Part shown: positions 26,014 to 33,557 of the stretch, piece by piece
Numbering within the stretch: position 1 is the stretch's first letter
How the letters are laid out: each line of letters starts with the position of its first letter
NCBI GenBank assembly: GCA_035511075.1
Contig: DATKFW010000060.1
Location: 25,759-89,758, forward strand
DNA length: 64,000 nt
DNA from: DATAUD01 sp035511075
Lineage (GTDB): Bacteria; Verrucomicrobiota; Verrucomicrobiia; Limisphaerales; Palsa-1400
Reading direction: 5' to 3'
Position numbers and translations under genes: made by a program
Notes under the pieces: generated by a model
What the model saw: the letters and a program-made list of their open reading frames with translations, nothing else
Database searches by the model: none
Told to the model about the DNA's origin: nothing

Positions 26014-27223
26014 TTCCGCATCCATCATCGTCGGCCTGGAGATCGGCACTTCAAAAATCTGTGTCGTTGCCGGCGAGATCAACGCCGCCAAGGCCCTCAA
26101 TATTATCGGCCTGGGACAGTCCCGCTCGCGCGGCGTGCGCAAAGGCGAGATCGCCGACGCCGCGCTGGCCCAGGAGGACGTCCGCAACGCGATTGTGGAA
26201 GCCGAGCAAATGGCCAATGTGGAGATTCGCAGCGTTTATCTCGGCGTCACCGGCAACCACATTCGCGGCTTCAATAATCATGGCGTTCACCCGGTGCCCT
26301 CCGCCGACCGCGAAATCACGCTCGAGGACGTCCAGGACGTGATGAAAAACGCCAAGGCGATCAACCTTCCCGCCGACAACACCGTCGTCCACGCGATCCG
26401 CCAGCATTTTCACGTCGATGGACAGAGCGGCATCCTCAACCCGGTGGGAATGTACGGAGCGCGGGTGGAAGTCGACATGCACGTGGTTCACGGGCTGGTC
26501 GACCGTTTGAAGAACGGCATCGCGGTGGTCAAGGCCCTGCAACTGGAGGTTGATGAAATCGTTTTTACGGGGTTGGCCTCCGCGCTGGCGCTCCTTACCA
26601 ACGAACAAAAGGAACTCGGCTCGCTGGTCATCGACTTGGGCGGCGGAACCACCGAGTACGTGGTTTATTCCGAGGGGATAATCAAGCACACGGGTGTGCT
26701 GGCGGTGGGCGGAGACCACATTTCCAATGATTTGGCCTACGGTTTGAAGATTCCCCTGGGCCGCGCCGAACAGTTGAAGCTTGAACATGGTTCGGCCGTT
26801 CTTGACGGTACCTGCAAAGGCCAGACCGTCTCATCCCCCGGCCAACTCGGACTGCCGCCCAAGAGCCTCAATCTCGAGCATCTGCGCCGCATCATGTCGT
26901 TGCGCCTGGAAGAAACCTTCCAGTTGATCGAATCCGAGCTTTCACACCTCGGGTTGCTGGACCGGCTGCGGGCCGGCGTGTTTGTTTGCGGCGGCGGGGC
27001 GCGCATCCCGGGAATACAAACCATGGCCGGCAACATCTTTCAGTTGCCCGCGTTTCCTGGCAAAACCAACTCCATCAGCGGGCTCAAATCGGCGCTGGAC
27101 CAGCCGGAATTCGCGACCGCCATTGGCCTGGTCAAATTCGGTTCGTTGCAGACCAAACTTAAGCCGGCCAGCGGCTTTACCGAAGGAATCAAGAAAACGT
27201 TTGTCGAAATCTTCAGGAGGTGA
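26006..27223 (+). CDS. ftsA: Cell division protein FtsA
   Basis: About 405 residues from ATG 26006 (MFDSASIIVGLEIGTSK), overlapping ftsQ. Actin-fold ATPase: phosphate 1 loop VGLEIGTSKICVVAGE, the 1C domain (~85-165), phosphate 2 loop VIDLGGGTTEYVVYSEG, adenosine motif GVFVCGGGARIPGIQ, and a C-terminal amphipathic membrane-targeting helix (GIKKTFVEIFRR). Tethers FtsZ to the membrane. The last codons contain AGGAGG, which serves as the ribosome-binding site of ftsZ. Confidence 0.95.
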   Translation: MFDSASIIVGLEIGTSKICVVAGEINAAKALNIIGLGQSRSRGVRKGEIADAALAQEDVRNAIVEAEQMANVEIRSVYLGVTGNHIRGFNNHGVHPVPSADREITLEDVQDVMKNAKAINLPADNTVVHAIRQHFHVDGQSGILNPVGMYGARVEVDMHVVHGLVDRLKNGIAVVKALQLEVDEIVFTGLASALALLTNEQKELGSLVIDLGGGTTEYVVYSEGIIKHTGVLAVGGDHISNDLAYGLKIPLGRAEQLKLEHGSAVLDGTCKGQTVSSPGQLGLPPKSLNLEHLRRIMSLRLEETFQLIESELSHLGLLDRLRAGVFVCGGGARIPGIQTMAGNIFQLPAFPGKTNSISGLKSALDQPEFATAIGLVKFGSLQTKLKPASGFTEGIKKTFVEIFRR

Positions 27224-27225
27224 CC

Positions 27226-28524
27226 ATGACCGCATCCACCAAGAAAAAAAGCGAACCGCCGATCAAAAAGCAACTCGTCATCAAGGTATTTGGCATCGGC
27301 GGGGCCGGCTGCAATGTCCTGGGATACGCCGCCGATTCCCCGCTCGAAGGCGTGGACATCATGGCTATCAACACCGACGCGCAGGGTCTGGATGCTTGCG
27401 CCGCCCCGGTGAAATTCGTTCTGGGCGCCGGACGCACGCGCGGGTTGGGCGCCGGCGGCGACCCTGAGGTTGGCCGCGCCGCCGCGCAGGAGGATTTGGA
27501 AAAACTCCAGTGCTTTTGCTCCGGGGCGGACATTATTTTTCTCCTCGCAGGCCTGGGGGGCGGCACCGGCACCGGCGCGGCGCCGATCATTGCGCGGGTG
27601 GCGCGCGAAACCGGGGCGCTCGTGCTGGCGCTGGTGACACTGCCCTTTGAATTCGAGGGCGGACGCCGCCAGCTTCAGGCGCAAACCGGTCTTCACCAAC
27701 TCAAGGCCGCTGCCGACGCTGTCATCTGCCTGCCCAACCAGAAACTTTTCAAATTGATCGACGAAAAAACCAGCGTTGTGGATGGGTTCAAAATCAGCAA
27801 CGGGCTCCTGGCCGAGGGCTTGCGCGGAATCTGGCGCTTGCTCGCCCGCACCGGTTTGATCAACGTCGATTTCGCCGACCTTTGTTCCGTCACCCGTGGC
27901 CGGCATGCTTCCAGTTCCTTCGCCACCGCCGAAGCTTCCGGCGAACGGCGCGCGGAGCAAGTCGCGGAAAAATTGGCCGCGCATCCGCTTCTTGACGGCG
28001 GGCAGATTCTCAGCGACGCCGATTCGCTACTGGTCAGCATCGTTGGCGGGCCCGATTTAATGATGACCGAGATCCAGAAATTGATGGCCCCGTTGAGCCG
28101 ACAATGCGAAAACGCCAACATCATTCTGGGCGCGGCCATCGACGGGCAATTTGCAGGGCGGCTCTCCGTTACATTGATCGCCTCCAGTCATTGCCATGAC
28201 GGCGTGCCTGCCTCCTCCCCGCCGCCTGCGCCGGAAAAAGTCGCGCCGGAAAAGGCCGCGGCGCCGGAGTTTGTCGATTCCGCCGAAACCACACGGCCCG
28301 TCTCGAGATTTGTTGCTCCGCCGCCGTCGCTCTCGGAGGAGAAGCGGGAGCAATTGCTCAAAGGCCGCCCGGGGTATTCGCGCAAGAGGCCGTCGCGTTT
28401 GCAAAGAGAGCTGCCCCTGGAGATCGTCTTCAAGGGCCGTTTTGAAAAGAGCGAACCGACCATCCGCCACGGCGAAGACCTCGACGTCCCGACCTACATC
28501 CGTCGCGGCGTGCCCTTGAACTGA
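27226..28524 (+). CDS. ftsZ: Cell division GTPase FtsZ (divergent)
   Basis: 432 residues from ATG 27226, which has AGGAGG 5 nt upstream; a GTG at 27220 adds two residues but lies inside that site. Tubulin fold: VFGIGGAGCNVLGY, signature LAGLGGGTGTGAAPIIA, LVTLPFEFEGGRR, T7-loop region INVDFADL. Variations: Cys instead of the usual Gly in GIGGAGxN and QGLDACAAPVK instead of the common Q-x-L form. A Pro/Ala linker (~325-375) ends in a basic stretch and the conserved tail DLDVPTYIRRG, which should bind FtsA. Forms the division ring. Confidence 0.95.
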   Translation: MTASTKKKSEPPIKKQLVIKVFGIGGAGCNVLGYAADSPLEGVDIMAINTDAQGLDACAAPVKFVLGAGRTRGLGAGGDPEVGRAAAQEDLEKLQCFCSGADIIFLLAGLGGGTGTGAAPIIARVARETGALVLALVTLPFEFEGGRRQLQAQTGLHQLKAAADAVICLPNQKLFKLIDEKTSVVDGFKISNGLLAEGLRGIWRLLARTGLINVDFADLCSVTRGRHASSSFATAEASGERRAEQVAEKLAAHPLLDGGQILSDADSLLVSIVGGPDLMMTEIQKLMAPLSRQCENANIILGAAIDGQFAGRLSVTLIASSHCHDGVPASSPPPAPEKVAPEKAAAPEFVDSAETTRPVSRFVAPPPSLSEEKREQLLKGRPGYSRKRPSRLQRELPLEIVFKGRFEKSEPTIRHGEDLDVPTYIRRGVPLN

Positions 28525-28548
28525 GAGTGTATGAGGGCGAGGCGAGAA

Positions 28549-28582
28549 CTGTCTCTCCTGTTTTTCGCGTCAGGAGAGACAG
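28549..28582. terminator. Long hairpin after ftsZ
   Basis: CTGTCTCTCCTG (28549-28560) pairs perfectly over 12 bp with CAGGAGAGACAG (28571-28582) around a 10-nt loop. It lies between the convergent ftsZ and the small minus-strand gene. No T tract follows on either strand, so it may act as an mRNA 3' stabiliser or a bidirectional block rather than a classical terminator. Confidence 0.5.
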
Positions 28583-28596
28583 CGATGCACGGTCGC

Positions 28597-28722
28597 TTAC
28601 TTTTTTTTGCCGGTCGTCTGTTTGGCCGCCACGGCCTGTTGCTTCTTCTGGTTGACACTGCTGGCTTTGGCCTGTTTTTGTGAGGATTTTTTCTGATTCG
28701 ACTTCGGAGATCTATCGCCCAT
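28597..28722 (-). CDS. 41-residue Lys/Gln-rich basic protein
   Basis: A short frame with ATG at 28722 and TAA at 28597 encodes a 41-residue protein that begins MGDRSPKSNQKKSSQKQAK and ends in AAKQTTGKKK. It is made almost wholly of Lys, Gln, Ser and Ala, with no hydrophobic core, so it is probably disordered and could bind nucleic acid or ribosomes. From memory, small proteins of this look (M-A/G-D-R-S-P-K-S-N-Q-K) recur in Verrucomicrobia, usually without annotation; that is recollection, not a search result. Function unknown. Confidence 0.7.
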   Translation of the reverse strand: MGDRSPKSNQKKSSQKQAKASSVNQKKQQAVAAKQTTGKKK

Positions 28723-29045
28723 GATGTTTACTTTCATTTACAGTTTATTCACCTGCGGCATGTCAGTTTCTCCGAAGGGACCACTATCATACGATAGAAT
28801 GAGGGCTTTGTAAATGCCGGGGGCAGAATTGCTTCCAAACGGAGGTAATCGGGTTTGAAAAATAGTTGACGATAGTTATTGCCATTCCGCCGGAACCTGT
28901 CATCTTTTGACTTAGTCTGTTGGATAGCTTGTCTCTTTCAAGGGCATGGTGAATCTTCAAGTGAACCTCGTTCAGTGATGATTTTAGACCCGACGTTCGG
29001 GAACAGTTCCAGAAAGCTACGGTTTGTCGGACAGTAAAACATTGT
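28723..29045. other. 323-bp intergenic region between divergent small-protein and RRM genes
   Basis: No coding region supported. It must hold the promoters of the 41-residue protein (minus) and the RRM protein (plus). Small inverted repeats are visible, for example CTATCATACGATAG at about 28785-28798, and TTGACGATAG at about 28865. None is strong enough to call a promoter. The long leader before the RRM gene would suit cold-induced translational control, but this is a guess. Confidence 0.4.
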
Positions 29046-29375
29046 ATGAGTAATAAATTATTTGTCGGAAATCTTTCCTTCAATATCACTGAAAATGAGC
29101 TGCAGGACGCATTCGCGGCCCACGGCACGGTCACTGAAACCAATCTGATGATGGATCGCATGACCAATCGTCCCCGCGGTTTTGGTTTCGTCACCATGAG
29201 CACGGCCGAGGAAGCCCAGAAAGCCATCGACGCCCTCAACGGCAAGGATATGGACGGACGGGCCCTCACGGTCAACGTTGCCAAGCCGCGTGAAGAACGC
29301 GCCCCCGGCGGCGGTGGCGGTGGCGGCGGACGCCGTGAATACGGCGGCGACCGCGGTAGCCGTAATCGCTACTAA
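29046..29375 (+). CDS. RRM-type RNA-binding protein
   Basis: 109 residues: one RNA recognition motif (~1-82) with RNP2 KLFVGNLSF and RNP1 RGFGFVTM, both with their aromatic residues, then a Gly/Arg tail (GGGGGGGRREYGGDRGSRN). This is the bacterial cyanobacterial-Rbp-like type, usually an RNA chaperone induced by cold or stress. No clear Shine-Dalgarno sequence precedes the ATG. A terminator follows, so it is a single-gene unit. Confidence 0.95.
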   Translation: MSNKLFVGNLSFNITENELQDAFAAHGTVTETNLMMDRMTNRPRGFGFVTMSTAEEAQKAIDALNGKDMDGRALTVNVAKPREERAPGGGGGGGGRREYGGDRGSRNRY

Positions 29376-29392
29376 GCGCTTTGGGATTTCAT

Positions 29393-29429
29393 TGCGGGGT
29401 TCGGTGAGAATCGGGCCCCGCATTTTTGT
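29393..29429 (+). terminator. Rho-independent terminator after the RRM gene
   Basis: TGCGGGG (29393-29399) pairs with CCCCGCA (29416-29422), with a loop that can fold further (TTC with GAA), and TTTTTGTT follows directly. It separates the RRM gene from infA. Confidence 0.75.
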
Positions 29430-29458
29430 TGGTTCGTCCAGTTGGCGGTCTGTTAAAC

Positions 29459-29674
29459 ATGAAAGAAGAACATATTGAAGTTGAAGGTAGCGTCACGACG
29501 GTGCTTCCCGGCACCATGTTTCGTGTCGAACTGGACAATAAACACCTCGTCCTTGCCACCATTTGCGGCAAGATGCGCAAACGCTGGGTGCGCCTCACTG
29601 TCGGCGACCGGGTCAAAATGGAGATGTCGCCCTACGATCTGGACAAGGCGCGCATCACTTGGCGCCTGAAATAA
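29459..29674 (+). CDS. infA: Translation initiation factor IF-1
   Basis: 71 residues, the normal size of IF-1. OB fold with IEVEGSVTTVLPGTMFRVEL, ICGKMRKRWVRLTVGDRVKM and SPYDLDKARITWRLK, all characteristic. ATG 29459 is chosen because the matching N-terminus is MKEEHIEVEG; the open frame upstream is not part of the family. Binds the A site of the 30S subunit during initiation. Confidence 0.96.
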   Translation: MKEEHIEVEGSVTTVLPGTMFRVELDNKHLVLATICGKMRKRWVRLTVGDRVKMEMSPYDLDKARITWRLK

Positions 29675-29680
29675 ACCCTC

Positions 29681-29704
29681 CGACGCGTTGCATAAGACGC
29701 GTCG
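29681..29704. terminator. Hairpin between convergent infA and FUSC-like gene
   Basis: CGACGCGT (29681-29688) and ACGCGTCG (29697-29704) form a perfect 8-bp stem with loop TGCATAAG. It lies 6 nt after infA and ahead of the end of the convergent gene; the T content after it is weak on both strands. Confidence 0.45.
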
Positions 29705-29745
29705 AAATGCGGGAGTTCGCCGCAAAATTTTGATTGCCGCGGGTT

Positions 29746-30240
29746 CTACGCTTTTACCGCGTCTCTTGTCTCTTTCTCCGGCCACACGGCACTCAGGAGC
29801 AGTCCCACAGAGATTCCCACTGAAACTTCCAGGAACCGGTGAAGCGCGACGATCCAGGGTCGTCCATCCCGCGTGATGAGCAGGACAATGGCGATCGTAA
29901 TCGCGGCGAAGCGATTTGCCGGCCGGCCGAGTCGCAGAGCTGCCGCTATCAGGCCGACGCCGAAGACGCCCAGTGCAAACACAATCACACCCTGGCCGAG
30001 ATATGTCGCCAGCAACGCGCCCACAAAAGCTCCCAAGGCGGTTCCCGCCAGCCGTTGCCACCCCGTGGTCAGAGATGTGCCGAAGTCCGATTGAACGACG
30101 ACCACAGCCGTAATCGGCGCCCAGTAGGCTTCCGGCAATCCCACAAGCTGGGCGACGACCAATGCCACCACCGCCGCAATCGTCGTCTTGGCCGGGAACA
30201 CGAGGCTGTTCTGCAGCGGGGGAAGTTTTAGTGCGCTCAT
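29746..30240 (-). CDS. FUSC-family integral membrane protein
   Basis: About 164 residues from ATG 30240 (MSALKLPPLQNS); the frame extends 13 residues further up. Around five membrane helices: TTIAAVVALVVAQLVGL, YWAPITAVVVVQSDFGTS, ALGAFVGALLATYLGQGV, FGVGLIAAALRLG, and SVGISVGLLLSAVW. The RLAGTALGAFVGALLA and WAPITAVVV pieces match the fusaric acid resistance-like / aromatic acid exporter family. It is the half-size membrane module only, without the cytoplasmic domain of full-length members. The substrate is unknown. Confidence 0.8.
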   Translation of the reverse strand: MSALKLPPLQNSLVFPAKTTIAAVVALVVAQLVGLPEAYWAPITAVVVVQSDFGTSLTTGWQRLAGTALGAFVGALLATYLGQGVIVFALGVFGVGLIAAALRLGRPANRFAAITIAIVLLITRDGRPWIVALHRFLEVSVGISVGLLLSAVWPEKETRDAVKA

Positions 30241-30362
30241 AAAGCAGCCGTGACTATCTTCAATCCAATATGAATTCAAGTCATTCCGGCGGTGCCCTAC
30301 GATTGCGTCAACTCAGGTCTTGCGTACGGTTGGGAGTTGGGTAATTTGCGGGACAAATTTAT

Positions 30363-30983
30363 ATGAAAAATATCGGAAAAATTCCTTCGCTCCTGATTGG
30401 CTTGGCGCTGGCTGCTCTCTGCGCCCCGCATGACGCACTTGCGGCTGACCCCACCAGCCAACCGCCCGCCAAAACGGCTGATACCAACGAAGTGGCGGTC
30501 ATTAACACCACCGAGGGAACCATGGTCGTTGAATTCTGGACGGATGCGGCGCCCAAAACGATCGCGAATTTCAAGAAATTGGCCAAGTCCGGGTTTTATG
30601 ACGGCACCTGTTTTCACAGGGTCATTCGGGGTTTCATGATCCAGGGCGGGGATCCGAACACCAAGGACCCAAACGATGAAGCGGCGTGGGGCCAGGGCGG
30701 CCCGGGTTATTCGATTGACGCCGAATTCAATGATCATTCCCACGTGCGCGGTGTTATTTCCATGGCGCGCTCGTCCGACCCCAATTCCGCCGGGAGCCAG
30801 TTTTTCATTTGTCATGGCGACCCCGTTCAACTTGACCACCAATACACCACGTTTGGAAAATTGATCAGAGGATTCGATGTGCTGGATAAAATCGCCACCA
30901 CTCCCACCCATCCCCCCGACCGGCCCGACAAACGGATGGGAATTATCAGCATTAAAATTGTGCCCGCCAGTTCGGTGCAGTAG
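30363..30983 (+). CDS. Exported peptidyl-prolyl cis-trans isomerase (cyclophilin)
   Basis: 206 residues with a signal peptide (LLIGLALAALCAPHDALA) and a cyclophilin domain: DAAPKTIANFKKLAKSGFYDG, CFHRVIRGFMIQGGDP, GAGSQFF-type SAGSQFFICHGDP, and TTFGKLIRGFDVLDKI. The catalytic Arg in FHRVIRGFMIQGGD is present. It would assist folding in the periplasm. It is a tandem paralogue of the next gene, 9 nt away, which lacks the signal peptide. Confidence 0.93.
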   Translation: MKNIGKIPSLLIGLALAALCAPHDALAADPTSQPPAKTADTNEVAVINTTEGTMVVEFWTDAAPKTIANFKKLAKSGFYDGTCFHRVIRGFMIQGGDPNTKDPNDEAAWGQGGPGYSIDAEFNDHSHVRGVISMARSSDPNSAGSQFFICHGDPVQLDHQYTTFGKLIRGFDVLDKIATTPTHPPDRPDKRMGIISIKIVPASSVQ

Positions 30984-30992
30984 ATTGGCCCC

Positions 30993-31514
30993 ATGGCTGA
31001 TAACGAAGTTGCTATCATCAAGACGAGCGCCGGCGATTTGGTCATCGAGTTTTGGCCCGACGTCGCGCCGAAAACAGTCGAAAACTTTAAGGCCCTTGCC
31101 CGAAAAGGCTTTTACGACGGCACCTGCTTTCACAGGATCGTCAAGGGCTTCATGATTCAGGGCGGCGATCCGCTCACCAAGGACTCCAAGGCGGAGAGCC
31201 AGTGGGGCACGGGCGGGCCGGGTCACAAGGTCAAGGCCGAGTTCAACGACAAGCCGCACGTGCGGGGGGTCGTCTCGATGGCACGGTCGCAGGACCCGGA
31301 TTCGGCCGGCAGCCAGTTTTTTATCTGCCTGGCCGACGCCCGTTTTTTGGACCGCCAGTACACTGCGTTCGGCAAGTTAATCAAAGGCGACGACGTCCTG
31401 GGCAAAATCGGCGACACGCCGACCACGCGGGGCAGCGGCGGCGAAAACAGCCGTCCAACGGCGCGGGCGTCCGTCGAGAGTATCAAGATAGTGCCGGCGG
31501 CGCAGGGCGCATGA
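30993..31514 (+). CDS. Cytoplasmic peptidyl-prolyl cis-trans isomerase (cyclophilin)
   Basis: 173 residues and no signal peptide. Cyclophilin motifs DVAPKTVENFKALARKGFYDG, CFHRIVKGFMIQGGDP, SAGSQFFICLADARFLD and YTAFGKLIKGDDVLGKI are complete, including the catalytic Arg. It is the cytoplasmic partner of the exported cyclophilin just upstream. The stop overlaps the start of the Nudix gene (ATGA). Confidence 0.93.
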   Translation: MADNEVAIIKTSAGDLVIEFWPDVAPKTVENFKALARKGFYDGTCFHRIVKGFMIQGGDPLTKDSKAESQWGTGGPGHKVKAEFNDKPHVRGVVSMARSQDPDSAGSQFFICLADARFLDRQYTAFGKLIKGDDVLGKIGDTPTTRGSGGENSRPTARASVESIKIVPAAQGA

Positions 31515-32062
31515 TCGAGCCGTGGCGCAAACTTTCCTCCAGGCGGCTGGGGGATTTTCGCGTCTTTTCGGTGCGCGAGGAGCGCAAGCTTTCGCCCAGG
31601 ACTGGCGCCGCGCACGATTTTTTTATCATTGATTCGGCCAACTGGGTCAACATCATCGCGCTGACTGCCGACGCGCGCATCGTTTTGGTCGAACAGTACC
31701 GGCACGGCTCCGAAACGGTCGAACTGGAAATCCCCGGGGGGATCATGGATGCCGCCGACGCCTCGCCTGAAATCACCGGCTGCCGGGAATTGCTCGAGGA
31801 GACCGGTTACGAAGGTGAACAGCCGCAAATCATCGGCCAGGTTTTTCCGAACCCGGCCATCATGAGCAACGTCTGTTTTACCGTCTGTGTCCGCAACTGC
31901 CGCTACGTCAAGCCGGTCCATTTTGACAGTTCCGAGGACATCGTCACCCGGCTGGTGGCGCTGGCGGAAGTGCCGGAGCTGGTCGCCTCGGGCCGGATAC
32001 GCCACGCGTTGATCGTGGCGGCGCTTTATCAATTCGATTTGTGGTGGAAGAGGCAGTCATGA
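31511..32062 (+). CDS. Nudix hydrolase (ADP-ribose pyrophosphatase-like)
   Basis: 183 residues from ATG 31511, overlapping the cyclophilin stop. The N-terminal strand region and IVLVEQYRHGSETVELEIPGG match ADP-sugar diphosphatases. The Nudix box is IPGGIMDAADASPEITGC then RELLEETGYEG: the REL-EETGY half is intact, but the first half carries an Asp in place of the usual Glu and one extra residue. The core metal-binding EE is kept, so activity is likely. Overlaps the HAD gene (ATGA). Confidence 0.9.
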   Translation: MIEPWRKLSSRRLGDFRVFSVREERKLSPRTGAAHDFFIIDSANWVNIIALTADARIVLVEQYRHGSETVELEIPGGIMDAADASPEITGCRELLEETGYEGEQPQIIGQVFPNPAIMSNVCFTVCVRNCRYVKPVHFDSSEDIVTRLVALAEVPELVASGRIRHALIVAALYQFDLWWKRQS

Positions 32063-32751
32063 TCCGCCTGGTTTTATTTGATATTGACGGAACGCTGCTC
32101 CATACGGGCGGTGTGGGAATCAAGGCGTTTGCGCGCGCTTTCTCCAGCGAATTTGGCATACACGAAGGGACTGAGCGGATGAAATTCTCCGGTCGCACGG
32201 ATGTCTCGCTGGTTCGCGAAATATTTACCCTGCACCAAATCGAGCCGTCACCGGGCCATTTCGACCGTTTTTTTGCCGCCTACCTCGGGTGGCTGCGCAC
32301 GATGATCGGAGATTGCCAGGGCGGCGCCTGCCAGGGCGTGCTGGAATTCCATCAAGCCCTCGAAAACCAACCCGAACCGCCGCTGATAGGTTTGCTCACA
32401 GGAAACATCAAGGAGGGCGCGCGCATCAAGTTGGAACGATTCAACCTTTGGGAAAAATTTCCATTTGGCGGCTTTGCCGACGACCATGAGCAGCGTGACC
32501 AGATCGCTGCCGTGGCCCACGGGCGCGGCAGCGAGCGTTTCGGGCGCCCTTTGCGCGGCGAGGAGGTTCTGGTGATTGGAGACACGCCCCTGGATATCCG
32601 GTGCGCCCGGGCCATCGGGGCGAAAGTCCTCGCCGTTGCGACCGGAGGCGCCTTAATCGAAGAACTGGCGCTGCACAAACCGGATTGGGCAGTGCCGGAT
32701 TTGTCGCATGTTGAGGCCGGCCGGGTACTAAACGGCGATGGATCAATGTGA
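32059..32751 (+). CDS. HAD-superfamily phosphatase (phosphoglycolate phosphatase-like)
   Basis: About 230 residues from ATG 32059 (MIRLVLFDIDGTLL). HAD motif 1 FDIDGTLL with the nucleophile Asp, helical cap (~15-85), motif 2 GLLTGNIKEG, Lys in the RIKLERF region, and motif 4 VLVIGDTPLDIRCARAIGAK. Subclass I cap as in Gph-type phosphatases. The substrate is not defined by the sequence. Coupled to the Nudix gene; its 3' end overlaps the convergent FmdB-like gene by 9 nt. Confidence 0.92.
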   Translation: MIRLVLFDIDGTLLHTGGVGIKAFARAFSSEFGIHEGTERMKFSGRTDVSLVREIFTLHQIEPSPGHFDRFFAAYLGWLRTMIGDCQGGACQGVLEFHQALENQPEPPLIGLLTGNIKEGARIKLERFNLWEKFPFGGFADDHEQRDQIAAVAHGRGSERFGRPLRGEEVLVIGDTPLDIRCARAIGAKVLAVATGGALIEELALHKPDWAVPDLSHVEAGRVLNGDGSM

Positions 32752-32973
32752 GTGCGGACGGCCCGTACCGCACATCCCGCACGAACGCGGATTTCCGCTG
32801 CACGCGTCCGCTTCCGGGGAATCGCCCCCGCCACTGGACGCAAAGACGGACAACTTCTTGGTCAACCGCTTCGATCCGCATTTGGGACAAGGCGTTCCCG
32901 TCCATTTGCTGGAACGGATGAGGATTTCGCTGTCCGTCCCGCATTTCCCGCAATGAAACTCGTAAATCGGCAT
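32743..32973 (-). CDS. FmdB-family zinc ribbon protein
   Basis: 76 residues from ATG 32973. N-terminal zinc ribbon MPIYEFHCGKCGTDSEIL and TPCPKCGSKRLTKKLSVFAS give the CxxC...CxxC pattern of FmdB regulatory-protein-like domains. The tail is unusual: SCGMCGTGRPHSH adds two more Cys and two His, possibly a second metal site. Function of the family is poorly known. Confidence 0.88.
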   Translation of the reverse strand: MPIYEFHCGKCGTDSEILIRSSKWTGTPCPKCGSKRLTKKLSVFASSGGGDSPEADACSGNPRSCGMCGTGRPHSH

Positions 32974-33557
32974 GCGGAAAAATAGCCGCTGATCCGCCTC
33001 CGCAGCAACGGTAAAATGCCTTTGAAACAGACGACCAACCTGGCCCGTGCCAAACGAGGCGGAAGAAAGGGCGGCGGGATGGAGGTCACGGCGAGAGGGC
33101 ACCGGGTGTTGGCCCTCTACCACGAAACCACGAAATGGAATCCAAAGCGTTTGCCTCGACCCAAGGCGCATGGAATAGCCTGCAAAAGTCGGTGCGGGCC
33201 TGGCATCCGGTCACTGGAATGAAGATTGCCGCGCGGAAAAAAAATCCCCCGCCGTAATGCCGTGTATAAACAGTTCCTTTGAACTGCTAGTAGACAAATA
33301 GAGCCGAGTCGATCGCTTACGACGTCCAATAAAGGCCTGTCGGCCACAATCGAGGTTAAGGCTCCTAATGGACTGATTTACGGTCCAAGGACTTTGTTTT
33401 TAATCACGAGCATGGCAGGGAAAATCAAATTCGCTGGCAAAGAACAACTCGCGCCCGCAGCGCTCTATCCACCATTCATCATCTCAGGAGGCGCGGGAAT
33501 TTTCAAGTTTATTTCGCGGTTTTTTTGCCTGATTTTCCTGTCGTATGGAACCCTACG
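32974..33557. other. 584-bp region without a supported gene
   Basis: Several short frames exist, but none has protein-like composition or a ribosome-binding site. Visible structure: GAGGGC...GCCCTC at about 33095-33117, CAGTTCCTTTGAACTG at about 33280-33295, and GGCCTGTCGGCC at about 33335-33346. It follows the end of the minus-strand NrdA-like gene, so the hairpins could end that transcript, but no T-tract terminator is evident. Confidence 0.5.

Noticed and set aside
33016..33222. 68-codon plus-strand frame in the gap after the FmdB-like gene
   Set aside because: Very basic, no ribosome-binding site, and no motif; composition looks like non-coding DNA.
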